This document shows positions 52,903 through 62,270 of a stretch of 64,000 bases of DNA, piece by piece. A model generated the notes under the pieces. That model saw only the letters and a program-made list of their open reading frames with translations. It had not been told where the DNA came from and did not search any database. Source of the stretch: UBA4660 sp034408895. Lineage in GTDB: Bacteria > Bacteroidota > Bacteroidia > Flavobacteriales_D > Sanyastnellaceae. The stretch covers positions 1 to 64,000 of the forward strand of contig JAWXCI010000030.1 in NCBI GenBank assembly GCA_034408895.1, written 5' to 3'. Both the position numbers and the translations under genes were made by a program. Each line of letters opens with the position of its first letter. Position 1 is the stretch's first letter.

Positions 52903-54096
52903 ATGAAAAAGCGCGTGGTGGTCGGACTTTCCGGTGGAGTGGATTCCAGTGTGGCTGCACATCTTCTGCTTGAACAAGATTTCGATGTGGTGGGCATCTT
53001 CATGCGCAACTGGCACGATGAGTCGGTGACTGTGAATAACGAGTGCCCGTGGATTGATGACAGTAACGATGCAATGATGGCAGCCGAGCACCTGGGAATT
53101 CCTTTTCATGTGCTTGACCTTAGCAAAGACTATAAGGAAAGAATTGTGGACTACATGTTTCGCGAGTACCAAGCGGGGCGAACTCCTAATCCTGATGTGC
53201 TTTGCAATCGTGAAATAAAATTTGATGTCTTTTTGAAAGCTGCACTCAACCTTAAAGCTGATTTTGTTGCCACCGGCCACTATTGCAGGAAAAATTCTTT
53301 TGTAAATGATCAAGACAAAACGATTTACCAACTTCTTGCAGGAAAAGATTCAAATAAAGATCAGAGCTATTTCTTGTGCCAACTGGACCAAGAGCAACTC
53401 TCGAGAGTGTTGTTCCCCATTGGTGAGTTAAAGAAACCCGAGGTAAGAAAAATTGCTCATGAAATCGGGTTGCCAAATGCGGATAAAAAAGATTCGCAGG
53501 GATTGTGCTTTGTGGGCAAAGTGAAGTTACCGGTTTTTCTCCAGCAACAACTTCAACCCAAAAAAGGACAGGTGATTGAAGTACCCTCGGATGTGCTTTT
53601 CACATCATCCAATGATATGAGCGGCAGCGGAAATGAAAATGAACTGGGATTGATTTGTTCGCCTATGGTATTCGCCAAAGCAATGGGCAGAGTGGTGGGC
53701 GAGCACCAAGGTATTCATTATTACACCATCGGCCAGCGCAAAGGATTGGGAGTGGGAGGAAAAGCAGAGCCGATGTTCATTCTTGAAATTGATCCTGTAG
53801 AAAATATCGTGTTCATGGGCCAGGGAGAAAATCACCCCGGACTTTTTCGCAAAGGACTTTTTATTCCAACTTTGGACGAACACTGGGTGCGCGAAGATTT
53901 GCGGATGAAAGAAGGCGAGTCGAAAAGATTTCGGGCAAGAATCCGCTACCGCCAGCCTCTTACTTCTTGCACAATAACCAAATCCAATAAAGGACTGTAC
54001 GTGGTTTTCGTTGAACAGCAGCGCAGCATTGCACGCGGCCAGTTCGCAGCATGGTACCTTGACGATGAACTTATCGGCAGCGGAATCATCGCCTGA
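52903..54096 (+). CDS. mnmA: tRNA-specific 2-thiouridylase MnmA
   Basis: MnmA places sulfur on U34 of Lys, Glu and Gln tRNAs. The 397-residue protein has the PP-loop GLSGGVDSSVAAHLL at the N-terminus. The catalytic Cys lies in NPDVLCNREIKF near 108, and the second in GLCFVGKVK near 205. TGHYCR is nearby. The C-terminal barrel shows HYYTIGQRKGLGVGG and RIRYRQPL. A short extra loop near residues 225-260 makes it longer than E. coli MnmA, as in other Bacteroidota. It is divergent from the sigma factor with 164 bases between. Confidence 0.95.
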   Translation: MKKRVVVGLSGGVDSSVAAHLLLEQDFDVVGIFMRNWHDESVTVNNECPWIDDSNDAMMAAEHLGIPFHVLDLSKDYKERIVDYMFREYQAGRTPNPDVLCNREIKFDVFLKAALNLKADFVATGHYCRKNSFVNDQDKTIYQLLAGKDSNKDQSYFLCQLDQEQLSRVLFPIGELKKPEVRKIAHEIGLPNADKKDSQGLCFVGKVKLPVFLQQQLQPKKGQVIEVPSDVLFTSSNDMSGSGNENELGLICSPMVFAKAMGRVVGEHQGIHYYTIGQRKGLGVGGKAEPMFILEIDPVENIVFMGQGENHPGLFRKGLFIPTLDEHWVREDLRMKEGESKRFRARIRYRQPLTSCTITKSNKGLYVVFVEQQRSIARGQFAAWYLDDELIGSGIIA

Positions 54097-54127
54097 TACA
54101 GCGCATTTAATAATGTTAGAGCCTTCG

Positions 54128-54143
54128 TCCCGCTCATGCGGGA
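54128..54143 (+). terminator. Short hairpin after mnmA
   Basis: TCCCGC and GCGGGA form a 6-bp stem around TCAT, about 30 bases after the mnmA stop. A run of A residues follows on the plus strand, not T, so it is a weak terminator candidate at best. Confidence 0.35.
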
Positions 54144-54284
54144 TGAGAAATGTTCGGAAAAAAAAAACGGGATTGCAACCAATGCTTTTATGAAGGCGTC
54201 TCTTAAAAAATGGAATCAGCCTTCTTTGGCCACATTCTTTTTCAGACCAGATTAATATCAAACCAAAATCAAAAAAAATCATCT

Positions 54285-56837
54285 ATGAAAAATTTGATGA
54301 ACAAATCCTGCAAGTGGGCTGTGCTTTCGCTTGTCATGCTGGCTTTTGCATTTGCTGCAAATGCACAGACGCTCGTGTTCGGAATTTTTACCGAGAGTTC
54401 ATGGCCCAACGAACCATCATGGGAAATCGTTGATGAAAACGGAAACATAGTATTGTCCGGTGACGGATACAATGCCACCTATTCCGCATACCTAGAAGAC
54501 GGTTGCTACACCGTAAACCTTTACGACTCTTTTGGTGACGGCTGGACCGGTGCCTCGCTTGAATTGTACGTTGGTAACAATTCCGAGTCCCTTGTGTTCA
54601 ACCTTGATTATGGATTTTTTGGCTCAGGTGCCTTCGGTGTCAATGCTGATGGATGCGAAAGTTCGACCAACGGTGGTTGCACCGATCCCAATGCTGCCAA
54701 CTACGATGCGGAGGCAGATTATGATGACGGCTCTTGCGTGTATGAAGGCTGTACCGATCCCACTGCCACCAACTATAACTACTACGCAACTATTGATGAC
54801 GGCTCGTGCGAGTATTGCGATGGTGATGGCTCTGTCGTTGCCACATTATATGTATGCGCATTTGCAAATGGCGGACAACTGGAACTCCAGATTGTGGATG
54901 ATGAGGGCAACGAGGTGATAGATGTATCAGGCCTCAACGATTATGCAATTGGCTACTACACTATCTGCCTCCAGCCCGGCACTTGCTATACCGCGAACAT
55001 GCTGAACAACACCGGCCCTTTAGGCTGGTATGGTGGATACTTCTGGGTGACTGTCAACAACGGAACACAATTGATCACCGGCCAATTGTATGATGGCGAA
55101 GAATCCGGTTCTATCCAATTTTCTATTGACGGAACATGCGGTCCAGTGATGGGCTGCACAGATCCGAACGCTGCCAACTATGATGCAGAAGCACAGTATG
55201 ATGATGGTTCTTGCCAATATGCAGGCTGCACCGATCCTACCGCAATCAACTACTCATACTACGCCACCATTGATGATGGCTCTTGTGAATACTGCGATGG
55301 TGAAGGTTCAGCGGTTGCCACACTTTATGTATGTGCATTTGCAAATGGCGGACAACTGGAACTCCAGATTGTGGATGATGAGGGCAACGAGTTGATATAT
55401 GTATCAGGCCTCAACGACTATGCAATTGGCTACTACACCATTTGCCTCCAGCCCGGCACCTGCTATACCGCGAACATGCTGAACAACACTGGTCCTTTCG
55501 GCTGGTATGGCGGATACTTCTGGGTGACTATCAACAACGGAACACAATTGATCACCGGCCAATTGTATGATGGCGAAGAATCCGGTTCTATCCAATTTTC
55601 TATTGACGGAACCTGCGGCCCTGTGTGGGGATGCACTGACCCGAATGCGCTGAACTTCGATCCTGAAGCAAGCGCTAACGATGGTTCATGCATATACCCC
55701 TACTACGGATGCACCGATCCTGCTGCAATGAATTACGACCCATACGCAACAACTGATGACGGTACATGCCAATACCCAGAAGACTGCCTCCAGAATCTTG
55801 TCCAGTTTGTACTCAATGGCGGAATTTTCGAGAATGAAATTTCATGGTATGTGTATGATGCAGATGGCATCTGGGTAGCCGGCAGCTATTGGAACAATGG
55901 TTACGCCTGCGTGGGCGATGGTTGCTACACCATATATATGTACGACAGTTTCGGTGATGGCTGGAACAATGGTTCATTGGATGTGTATGTGAATGGCGAA
56001 TACTCATCATCATACTCGATGGACGAAGGCAGCTACGATGTGCAAAGTCTTGGAATAAACGCGACAGGCTGCGATGAAATTGCGGGATGCACAGATCCCC
56101 TTGCCCTCAACTACAATTACACGGCAACCACTGATGATGGTTCATGCATCTATGCCGAAGACTGCGGTGCCAACCTCATAACAATTTCCATCAGCACCCA
56201 GGTATGGGGAAGCGAAATTTCATGGAACCTCGTGAATGAAGAAGGTGTAATCGTGGCCAGCGGAAGTGGATACAACAGTTGGGACAGCGAAACACAATAC
56301 CTGTGCTTGCCCGATGGTTGTTACGAAATGCAGATGAGCGACTCATGGGGCGATGGCTGGAACGGAGCATACTACTCCATTTTCGGAAACGGTACTTATT
56401 CCGAAGGCTCATTGCTATATGGCGAATACTCTGCCGACCTCATTGGCGTGAACACCACCTGCGAGGTGGATGGATGCACCGACCCGCTTGCACTCAACTA
56501 CAACCCGTGGGCTACTTACGATGATGGTTCATGTGTCTATAACGACAACGGAGAATTCAACGGAAACGGATGGGAGAGCAACCTTATTGAAGTGGAATTC
56601 TACCCCAACCCCGTTAGCGAAGAACTGATATTGAACGTGAACAAACTCAATGCACAGGAAGGAATTCTTGTACAGGTGATGGATGTGGCCGGACAAATCG
56701 TTCACACCATTTCCCTGAACAATGATGTTACTTACCGCACCATGAATGTACTGGTGAATGATCTTGCCGCTGGTTATTACCTGCTGCGCGTTGCCAATGG
56801 AGAACGTGTTGCAGTGAAGCCCTTCATCAAACAATAA
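54285..56837 (+). CDS. T9SS type A cargo protein with Cys/Asp-rich repeats and tandem duplication
   Basis: This 850-residue secreted protein starts at 54285 with a signal peptide (SLVMLAFAFAANAQ). It alternates domains of about 100 residues (GCYTVNLYDSFGDGWTGASL type, or LYVCAFANGGQLELQIVDDE type) with short modules of the form GCTDPxAxNYDxxAxxDDGSC, seen about eight times. A 159-residue block is repeated almost perfectly in tandem (see the repeat entry). The C-terminus (FYPNPVSEELILNVNKL...YYLLRVANGERVAVKPFIKQ) is a type A sorting domain. A strong terminator follows. Likely a calcium-binding or disulfide-stapled surface protein; exact role unknown. Confidence 0.87.
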   Translation: MKNLMNKSCKWAVLSLVMLAFAFAANAQTLVFGIFTESSWPNEPSWEIVDENGNIVLSGDGYNATYSAYLEDGCYTVNLYDSFGDGWTGASLELYVGNNSESLVFNLDYGFFGSGAFGVNADGCESSTNGGCTDPNAANYDAEADYDDGSCVYEGCTDPTATNYNYYATIDDGSCEYCDGDGSVVATLYVCAFANGGQLELQIVDDEGNEVIDVSGLNDYAIGYYTICLQPGTCYTANMLNNTGPLGWYGGYFWVTVNNGTQLITGQLYDGEESGSIQFSIDGTCGPVMGCTDPNAANYDAEAQYDDGSCQYAGCTDPTAINYSYYATIDDGSCEYCDGEGSAVATLYVCAFANGGQLELQIVDDEGNELIYVSGLNDYAIGYYTICLQPGTCYTANMLNNTGPFGWYGGYFWVTINNGTQLITGQLYDGEESGSIQFSIDGTCGPVWGCTDPNALNFDPEASANDGSCIYPYYGCTDPAAMNYDPYATTDDGTCQYPEDCLQNLVQFVLNGGIFENEISWYVYDADGIWVAGSYWNNGYACVGDGCYTIYMYDSFGDGWNNGSLDVYVNGEYSSSYSMDEGSYDVQSLGINATGCDEIAGCTDPLALNYNYTATTDDGSCIYAEDCGANLITISISTQVWGSEISWNLVNEEGVIVASGSGYNSWDSETQYLCLPDGCYEMQMSDSWGDGWNGAYYSIFGNGTYSEGSLLYGEYSADLIGVNTTCEVDGCTDPLALNYNPWATYDDGSCVYNDNGEFNGNGWESNLIEVEFYPNPVSEELILNVNKLNAQEGILVQVMDVAGQIVHTISLNNDVTYRTMNVLVNDLAAGYYLLRVANGERVAVKPFIKQ
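54720..55690 (+). repeat. 159-codon tandem duplication
   Basis: The words TTTGCAAATGGCGGACAACT and what follows occur at 54861 and again at 55338, 477 bases apart. The similarity covers about 400 bases, with only scattered differences (for example GAGGTGATAGATG versus GAGTTGATATATG). The duplicated unit contains one LYVCAFANGG domain plus two GCTDP modules. The level of identity points to a recent duplication or ongoing gene conversion. Confidence 0.85.
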
Positions 56838-56864
56838 CAAATTTTAGAATAAGCCTTTGATTGG

Positions 56865-56907
56865 CCGCCCCCGTCTTTGCAAAAAGGCGGGGGCGGTTTT
56901 TTTTTTT
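56865..56907 (+). terminator. Strong rho-independent terminator
   Basis: CCGCCCCCG (56865-56873) and CGGGGGCGG (56888-56896) form a 9-bp GC stem, followed at once by eleven T residues. It lies 28 bases after the stop of the type A cargo gene and ends that transcript. Confidence 0.93.
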
Positions 56908-56986
56908 AAGAACTTGATAATAAATTTCAAACTGTTCCAAAGGACACTTCGGGCAAATCCTCAACTTGCAACCCTCAACTTTCATC

Positions 56987-57460
56987 ATGCACCAAAAACT
57001 TCTTCGCAAAATCCGCATCACCCTCATCTTCTTCATCATTGCACTTGCCATCAGCGGCATCACTGCATTTGCTGTGGAAACAGAATTGAAATGGCTGACC
57101 AGCCACATGAGTTGGTTGCCGCAACAAATCCAGGATTTCATTCAACACATTTCAAATTCCATCACCCAGGTAAACACAACTTTCCCTCAAATGGCTTATG
57201 GATTTGACTGGCTTGCATTTGCACACCTCATTATCGCATTGCTGTTCATAGGCCCGCTACGCGATCCCATAAAAAACATCTGGGTGATAGAATGGGGCAT
57301 GATGGCTTGTGTCGCCATTATCCCCCTCGCATTCATCTGCGGAGAAATTCGCGGAATACCCATTTACTGGAGGTTGATTGATTGTTCGTTCGGGGTTTTT
57401 GGAATCATTCCACTTTGGATGGTACACCGATGGACGAAGAAATTGACAATTGAGAATTGA
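56987..57460 (+). CDS. Four-span membrane protein, function unknown
   Basis: The 157-residue product (start MHQKLLRKIRITLIFF at 56987; the frame opens at 56966) has about four membrane segments: near the N-terminus, at FDWLAFAHLIIALLFIG, at WVIEWGMMACVAIIPLAFIC, and at CSFGVFGIIPLWMVH. A loop of about 35 residues (SHMSWLPQQIQDFIQHISNS) separates the first two. The pattern, including GFDWLAFAHL and GPLRDPIKNIWVIE, looks like a conserved Bacteroidota family. No catalytic motif was recognised. It converges with the next cargo gene. Confidence 0.75.
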   Translation: MHQKLLRKIRITLIFFIIALAISGITAFAVETELKWLTSHMSWLPQQIQDFIQHISNSITQVNTTFPQMAYGFDWLAFAHLIIALLFIGPLRDPIKNIWVIEWGMMACVAIIPLAFICGEIRGIPIYWRLIDCSFGVFGIIPLWMVHRWTKKLTIEN

Positions 57461-57501
57461 AAATGTAAAATGTGTTGGTGAATTCGCTTTTTGGTCCTAT
57501 G

Positions 57502-60500
57502 TTACTTCATCACCACAACCTCCATCGAAACCACATTTCCATTTCCCCTCGTCACCACGTGATAAACCCCCTCTGCAAGTCCCCCCACATCCACCACCGC
57601 ATTTTTATTTTGGGGTGATGATGCAAGAACGCAACGCCCAAGGGCATCATAGATTTTCAATTCATCCATCACCAAGTCACATTGAACCACCACCTTCCCC
57701 CACGCTGGGTTGGGATACACCAGCATTGAGTTTGAAACATCATTTTCGGAAACACTCCAGGGAACAGAAAGTTCACTGCTCATGGCAGAACATCCAAGCT
57801 CGTTAGTCACTACCACATAATACAGCACATCTATTTCGGGTTCTTCAAACAGAGTGTCACCCGTCTGCACCAGCACATCATTTTCATCGAACCACTCAAT
57901 GGCGTAACCCTCACAACCCTCACACCAGATATAGTAGAAGTCGTAGAATAATTGCGGAGCATTGGGCGAAGGAAGCACCGTTACACCCTGCGCTGTTACA
58001 CCATAGACCTCACCATCCAATTCATATTGCAAATTCACTAAATAGTCCCCCACATCGGTGAGGGTAATGATGTTTTCTCCCTCATTGCAACTCATCAATT
58101 CATCATTCACCATCAACTCACACGCTGCCCCCTCCACCACATCCGTTTGGTTGATGATTGAAAAAATTCCCGGTGCACAAAGTGAATCTTGCACCACATA
58201 AAACTGCGGCTGGAGTACAAGAAGGGTATCACTCCATGATGAGCATCCATTCTGATCAGTGTAGAGAAGTTGATAGAAACCGTTGTTAACAACACCGTTT
58301 TCGCCAGCCGGATAGAAGGATGAAGTATCCACATCAGCCAGCACTCCACCATCCAGCCACCATTCAAAACTTCCGTTCGTAAAATTCATAGTCCACACAT
58401 TGAACTCGGGTGTCGAGGTGTAGGCAATGAGTGGTGTTTCCGGATTATCATAAACCGTTATCTCAACTTCATCCGTTGTCACATCATCACCCTGCACATA
58501 GGTAAGCATGATGGTGTATGTCCCGGCAAATGCGTAAGTCATTTCATATTCATCCAGACATTGGTCGGAAAAACCGCCCTCACCAAACTCAATGATGCAT
58601 GAGCTGCCCGGGGTCACATCCGTCTGGTTATTTACCGTCACCGTGAACGGAACACAACCCACAGCATCATTCACCGCAAAAGTTGACACACTGTAAAGAC
58701 AGGAACCATCATCGTAATTAGCCGATGAATCATAATTGTTCGCGAACACATCCGTACATCCATAATAGAGGCACGAACCATCATCAATCGTAGCAGTGGG
58801 ATCGTAATTGTCCGCCTCCTGATCCATACATCCGAGATAGAAACACGAACCATCATCGTTGTTCGCCTCGGGATCGAAATTGTCGGCAGTGGCATCGGTA
58901 CATCCTGAAATAATGCAGGAGCCATCATCCACGTTGGCTTCCGGATCATAATTGTCCGCAACAGGATTTGTACAACCTAAGTAGATGCACGAACCATCAT
59001 CGAAGTTCGCCCCCGGATCGAAATTATCTGCCCCCGCATCAGTGCATCCATAGTAGAGGCATGAACCGTCATCGGTGTTCGCGTTATCATCAAAATTATC
59101 AGCATCAGGATCGGTGCATCCTGATATGATGCAAGAACCGTCATCAAGATTCGCTTGTGGATCGTAGTTGTCAGCCACAAGATTTGTGCAACCAGAAATA
59201 ATGCACGAGCCATCATCCATCGTTGCCAATGGATCGTAATTGTCCGCTTCTGGATTTGTGCATCCGCTAACAAGACAAGTTCCATCATCCCAGTTTGCAT
59301 CCTCATCATAATTCAGCGCTTCAGGGTTTGTGCATCCAGCAAAATCGCACGAGCCATCATCTTCATCCGCATCTACATCAAAGTTGATCGCACTGGGATC
59401 AATACAACCCGGATTTGCATTTGCAGAAAAAATATTCATGCGCACCATAGGTGTTTTCAATAGGTAAAACAATCCGTTCACCTGCGGATATTTCACCAAC
59501 GATACCTGTTCAATTGCAACTCCGCTTCGCGCCACACGCAACAAATCATCACCGCCATAATTGCCCACCATTACAAGATAAAGAGAGTCGTTGTCAAGGA
59601 TGAGAGGTTCAGGAAAATCAAGCGTGATCATTTTTTCTTCGCCCACCGAATTGATATCGGCAGCATTCACCGTGTACGGATTGGTGGTACCCATCACCGT
59701 AACCAAATCAAGATTGTACACGATGCCGAACACTTCGCTGCCCACAGTGGTTTCTTCAGCCAGCGCAGCACTGATGGAATGAAATTCCAAACCACTGGCC
59801 TGCGCCTCGAAAATATTTCCAACCTGATGTGGCTGGCCGTTGTATGCCGCGGCAGGAATGAACTTGTCCACCATGGGGCCTTCATCCCGTGCATAAGAAT
59901 AGGGCGTGATGGAATAATCAAGCGTGTCAAAATTGTTTAGCGCGTTGTCATCCGTTTGCAGTTGAGCCAGGTTGTAGTATATGAAATAGTCGGCAATGTC
60001 AGTTGGGCTTGTAAATGCTGTGCTGAGCGAGAGTAGGGGAGAAGCTCCCGGAATAATCGTAACAGGATTAGTGGTTGAATTGTAAACGGAATTCACTCCA
60101 TTCTTTTTCACTTGCACATTGAGGGTGGCTAGTGTCTGTGAATTTCCACCAATGTTGGTTCCGATTCCAGAAAAATGAAACTGAGGAATCATGACCTGTG
60201 GATATTGATCATAAGGCATGTCCTCAAAAATATCGAGCGCTTGCCCCGCCACTTCGAAGTAGGTGTACTTCGGTTCCTCAAGCATCAGGTCGTTGGGGTT
60301 GGGCGAATAAATCACTATATCATCCAGCAGCCACCAGTAATAAGCTCCTGTAAAAAGAAACCGGATGCGCACATCACTTTCACCGGCAGCCCATGTGGTG
60401 ATGTTGATGGTTTCCCATTCCACCACAGGCGAAAAAACTTCTGAATTGGTGTGAATGTCCGTCCATGCACCGCCATCAATACTGATTTGCACTTTGGTTG

Positions 60501-60936
60501 TTGTCGTGCTGTAATGTTTGAATTGTTGTTGGAAGGTGAGTACTAGCGTGGCGTATTCACTTAGGTCAATGCTTTCCGTTGTGAGCCATGCTGTATGTGG
60601 AGCAGGATCGGGGCCGGATGGGCCTCCACCACACATACCATCATCATCATCCCAGTAATTGGAATCAAAAATCACAAAGCCATTGGATTGTGTGAGGGAT
60701 GCAATGGGCAGTGAACCGAAACCGCAGGAACCTTGCGAGCAAATCGTGTTATCAGGTGTGGTATCCGACCCGCGGTATTCCCACTGCGCAATGTTGTTTG
60801 TACTCACTATTCCATTTTCCCACGTTGCAGGAATTCCATCCTCGAACTGGAAATGCACGATAGGGTCGCCAAGAATTTGTGATGAAATTTTAACGGCAAA
60901 AAGTGCAAGCAGCAAACTGAAATAAAATCTTTTCAT
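57502..60936 (-). CDS. T9SS type A cargo protein with ten 24-residue Cys/Asp repeats
   Basis: This 1144-residue secreted protein starts at 60936 (signal MKRFYFSLLLALFAVKISSQ). The first 250 residues are jelly-roll/MAM-like (WLTTESIDLSEYATLVLTFQ...YYWWLLDDIVIY). After a linker domain come ten consecutive repeats of 24 residues, C-T-N/D-P-x-A-D-N-Y/F-D-P-x-A-x-x-D-D-G-S-C. PKD-like modules follow (IEFGEGGFSDQCLDEYE). The end (LVYPNPAWGKVVVQC...VYHVVTRGNGNVVSMEVVVMK) is a type A sorting domain. It shares its repeat with the convergent cargo gene at 54285. The frame from 61017 was rejected because it hides the signal peptide. Confidence 0.87.
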   Translation of the reverse strand: MKRFYFSLLLALFAVKISSQILGDPIVHFQFEDGIPATWENGIVSTNNIAQWEYRGSDTTPDNTICSQGSCGFGSLPIASLTQSNGFVIFDSNYWDDDDGMCGGGPSGPDPAPHTAWLTTESIDLSEYATLVLTFQQQFKHYSTTTTKVQISIDGGAWTDIHTNSEVFSPVVEWETINITTWAAGESDVRIRFLFTGAYYWWLLDDIVIYSPNPNDLMLEEPKYTYFEVAGQALDIFEDMPYDQYPQVMIPQFHFSGIGTNIGGNSQTLATLNVQVKKNGVNSVYNSTTNPVTIIPGASPLLSLSTAFTSPTDIADYFIYYNLAQLQTDDNALNNFDTLDYSITPYSYARDEGPMVDKFIPAAAYNGQPHQVGNIFEAQASGLEFHSISAALAEETTVGSEVFGIVYNLDLVTVMGTTNPYTVNAADINSVGEEKMITLDFPEPLILDNDSLYLVMVGNYGGDDLLRVARSGVAIEQVSLVKYPQVNGLFYLLKTPMVRMNIFSANANPGCIDPSAINFDVDADEDDGSCDFAGCTNPEALNYDEDANWDDGTCLVSGCTNPEADNYDPLATMDDGSCIISGCTNLVADNYDPQANLDDGSCIISGCTDPDADNFDDNANTDDGSCLYYGCTDAGADNFDPGANFDDGSCIYLGCTNPVADNYDPEANVDDGSCIISGCTDATADNFDPEANNDDGSCFYLGCMDQEADNYDPTATIDDGSCLYYGCTDVFANNYDSSANYDDGSCLYSVSTFAVNDAVGCVPFTVTVNNQTDVTPGSSCIIEFGEGGFSDQCLDEYEMTYAFAGTYTIMLTYVQGDDVTTDEVEITVYDNPETPLIAYTSTPEFNVWTMNFTNGSFEWWLDGGVLADVDTSSFYPAGENGVVNNGFYQLLYTDQNGCSSWSDTLLVLQPQFYVVQDSLCAPGIFSIINQTDVVEGAACELMVNDELMSCNEGENIITLTDVGDYLVNLQYELDGEVYGVTAQGVTVLPSPNAPQLFYDFYYIWCEGCEGYAIEWFDENDVLVQTGDTLFEEPEIDVLYYVVVTNELGCSAMSSELSVPWSVSENDVSNSMLVYPNPAWGKVVVQCDLVMDELKIYDALGRCVLASSPQNKNAVVDVGGLAEGVYHVVTRGNGNVVSMEVVVMK
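58687..59406 (-). repeat. Ten 72-bp coding repeats (24 residues each)
   Basis: Each unit has two cysteines and an acidic D-D-G-S-C motif; all ten are 24 codons long with no insertion. Units 4, 7 and 8 share almost the same DNA wording, whereas units 1 and 2 are more diverged, as expected for an array that expands at one end. The Asp spacing is reminiscent of calcium-binding repeats, but no known family is assigned with certainty. Confidence 0.88.
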
Positions 60937-61000
60937 TGGATATTGAGATGGTAAGATAAAACCGAGCGTGAAGGTAATTCTTCTGGCAGTCGTCAATACA

Positions 61001-61306
61001 TCAGGAGTTGTCTTCACCCTGCTTTTGGTCTAACACATCCGGATGCACCTTTCCGAAAGAAGTTTGCTCCAACCAACTGATGATTGCTGCGGATTTGTAT
61101 AGGAGGACAATTGCAATCACACATTGAACAAGTGGAGGTACCAACTGTTCACCTCCTCTCATTACCGAATTTCCGCCACCCACGTTTTTGTAAAAAGTTT
61201 GTATGGCATGATAAATCAATTTCGGCAGATGGCTAGCAAGCAACAGTCCGCTTGTAACGAATATGGCAAATGAGCAAAGATGTATTGCATAAGCCCATTC
61301 ACCCAT
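61001..61306 (-). CDS. Small two-span membrane protein
   Basis: A 101-residue frame beginning MGEWAYAIHLCSFAIFV has two hydrophobic segments (LCSFAIFVTSGLLLASHL and LVQCVIAIVLLYKSAAII) and an acidic C-terminal tail. The composition is protein-like, and it precedes the T9SS cargo gene by 65 bases on the same strand. No family was recognised and no promoter was identified, so the call rests only on composition and spacing. Confidence 0.45.
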   Translation of the reverse strand: MGEWAYAIHLCSFAIFVTSGLLLASHLPKLIYHAIQTFYKNVGGGNSVMRGGEQLVPPLVQCVIAIVLLYKSAAIISWLEQTSFGKVHPDVLDQKQGEDNS

Positions 61307-61390
61307 TTGCCAACCCTGGTTTGTCAGTTTCTAAACTTCGTTTCAGCCACGCATAGTTGCCATGATTCTCCAACAACTTTTGACTTTGCG

Positions 61391-61398
61391 TAAATTTG
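61391..61398 (+). promoter_or_regulatory. Putative -7 box for the starch-synthase-like gene
   Basis: TAAATTTG fits TAnnTTTG and sits 29 bases before the ATG at 61427, which leaves a short leader. No TTG at the standard -33 spacing was found, so only half the promoter is supported. Confidence 0.45.
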
Positions 61399-61426
61399 CC
61401 GCGTTTTAAATTAAAGCTATCTTTAT

Positions 61427-62254
61427 ATGAGCAAAACAAAAGTTCTTTTCGTTTCCCAGGAAATTCTGCCCTTTTCAGCCGAATCCCCCAATGCAACTTC
61501 AGGAAGATACCTTCCCCAAGCGGTTCATGAAAAAGGTAAAGAAACCCGAATCTTCATGCCGCGATACGGCAAAATCAACGAGCGCAGACACCAACTTCAC
61601 GAAGTGATCAGGCTTTCAGGAATGAACCTCATTGTGAACGACACTGACCATCCTCTGATTATTAAGGTGGCATCCATTCCACAAATCAGGATTCAGGTTT
61701 ACTTCATTGACAATGAGGAATACTTCCATCGCAAGGCTTACTTCACTGATGAAAGCGGAACACTTTTCCCCGACAATGACATGCGGATGATTTTCTTCAC
61801 CAAAGGCGTTTTGGAAACGGTGAAAAGATTGGGCTGGTCGCCCGATATTATTCACTGTCACGGTTGGTTTACATCGCTTATGCCTATGTACATAAAAAAA
61901 CTTTACAGGCGTGACCCATACTTCGCTGAATCCAAAATCGTGTTATCCCTTTACGATGATTCTTTCGAAGGTTCGCTCAATACGAAACTTTCTGACAAGA
62001 TTGCCTTTGATGGTATTGACAAGAAATTTATGGGTAACATTTCAAACCCCTCGTACGTCAACTTGTGTAAGCTCGGACTTGAATATTCCGATGCTGTGAT
62101 CCTCGGCTCTGAAAACGTAAACAGCAAAGTGGAACAATATGCAAGTCAACTTGATGTTCCACTCCTTCGCCAATATGAAGAAGAAGACTACCTCACTGCA
62201 GTTGATGAATTTTATGATTATGCTGTGCTGGGAAAGTCCGTGCTCGTTGATTAA
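61427..62254 (+). CDS. Starch/glycogen-synthase N-domain-like protein
   Basis: This 275-residue protein resembles only the N-terminal Rossmann domain of GT5 glycogen synthases: VLFVSQEILPF at the start, FMPRYGKINERRHQ, FFTKGVLETVKRLGWSPDIIHCHGW, and NPSYVNLCKLGLEYSDAVILGS. The KTGGLADV loop that binds ADP-glucose in true synthases is replaced here by ESPNATSGRYLP, and the whole C-terminal nucleotide-binding half is missing. Catalysis is therefore unlikely; a binding or regulatory role is possible. The order with DUF4270 and glmS suggests a shared envelope-related transcript. Confidence 0.8.
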   Translation: MSKTKVLFVSQEILPFSAESPNATSGRYLPQAVHEKGKETRIFMPRYGKINERRHQLHEVIRLSGMNLIVNDTDHPLIIKVASIPQIRIQVYFIDNEEYFHRKAYFTDESGTLFPDNDMRMIFFTKGVLETVKRLGWSPDIIHCHGWFTSLMPMYIKKLYRRDPYFAESKIVLSLYDDSFEGSLNTKLSDKIAFDGIDKKFMGNISNPSYVNLCKLGLEYSDAVILGSENVNSKVEQYASQLDVPLLRQYEEEDYLTAVDEFYDYAVLGKSVLVD

Positions 62255-62270
62255 AAATTTCCAACATACT

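Noticed and set aside
54128..54143. Strong terminator after mnmA
   Set aside because: The stem has six pairs and is not followed by T residues on the relevant strand; kept only as a weak candidate.
53605..54282. 225-codon minus-strand frame across the end of mnmA
   Set aside because: Antisense to a conserved enzyme; no motif or signal.
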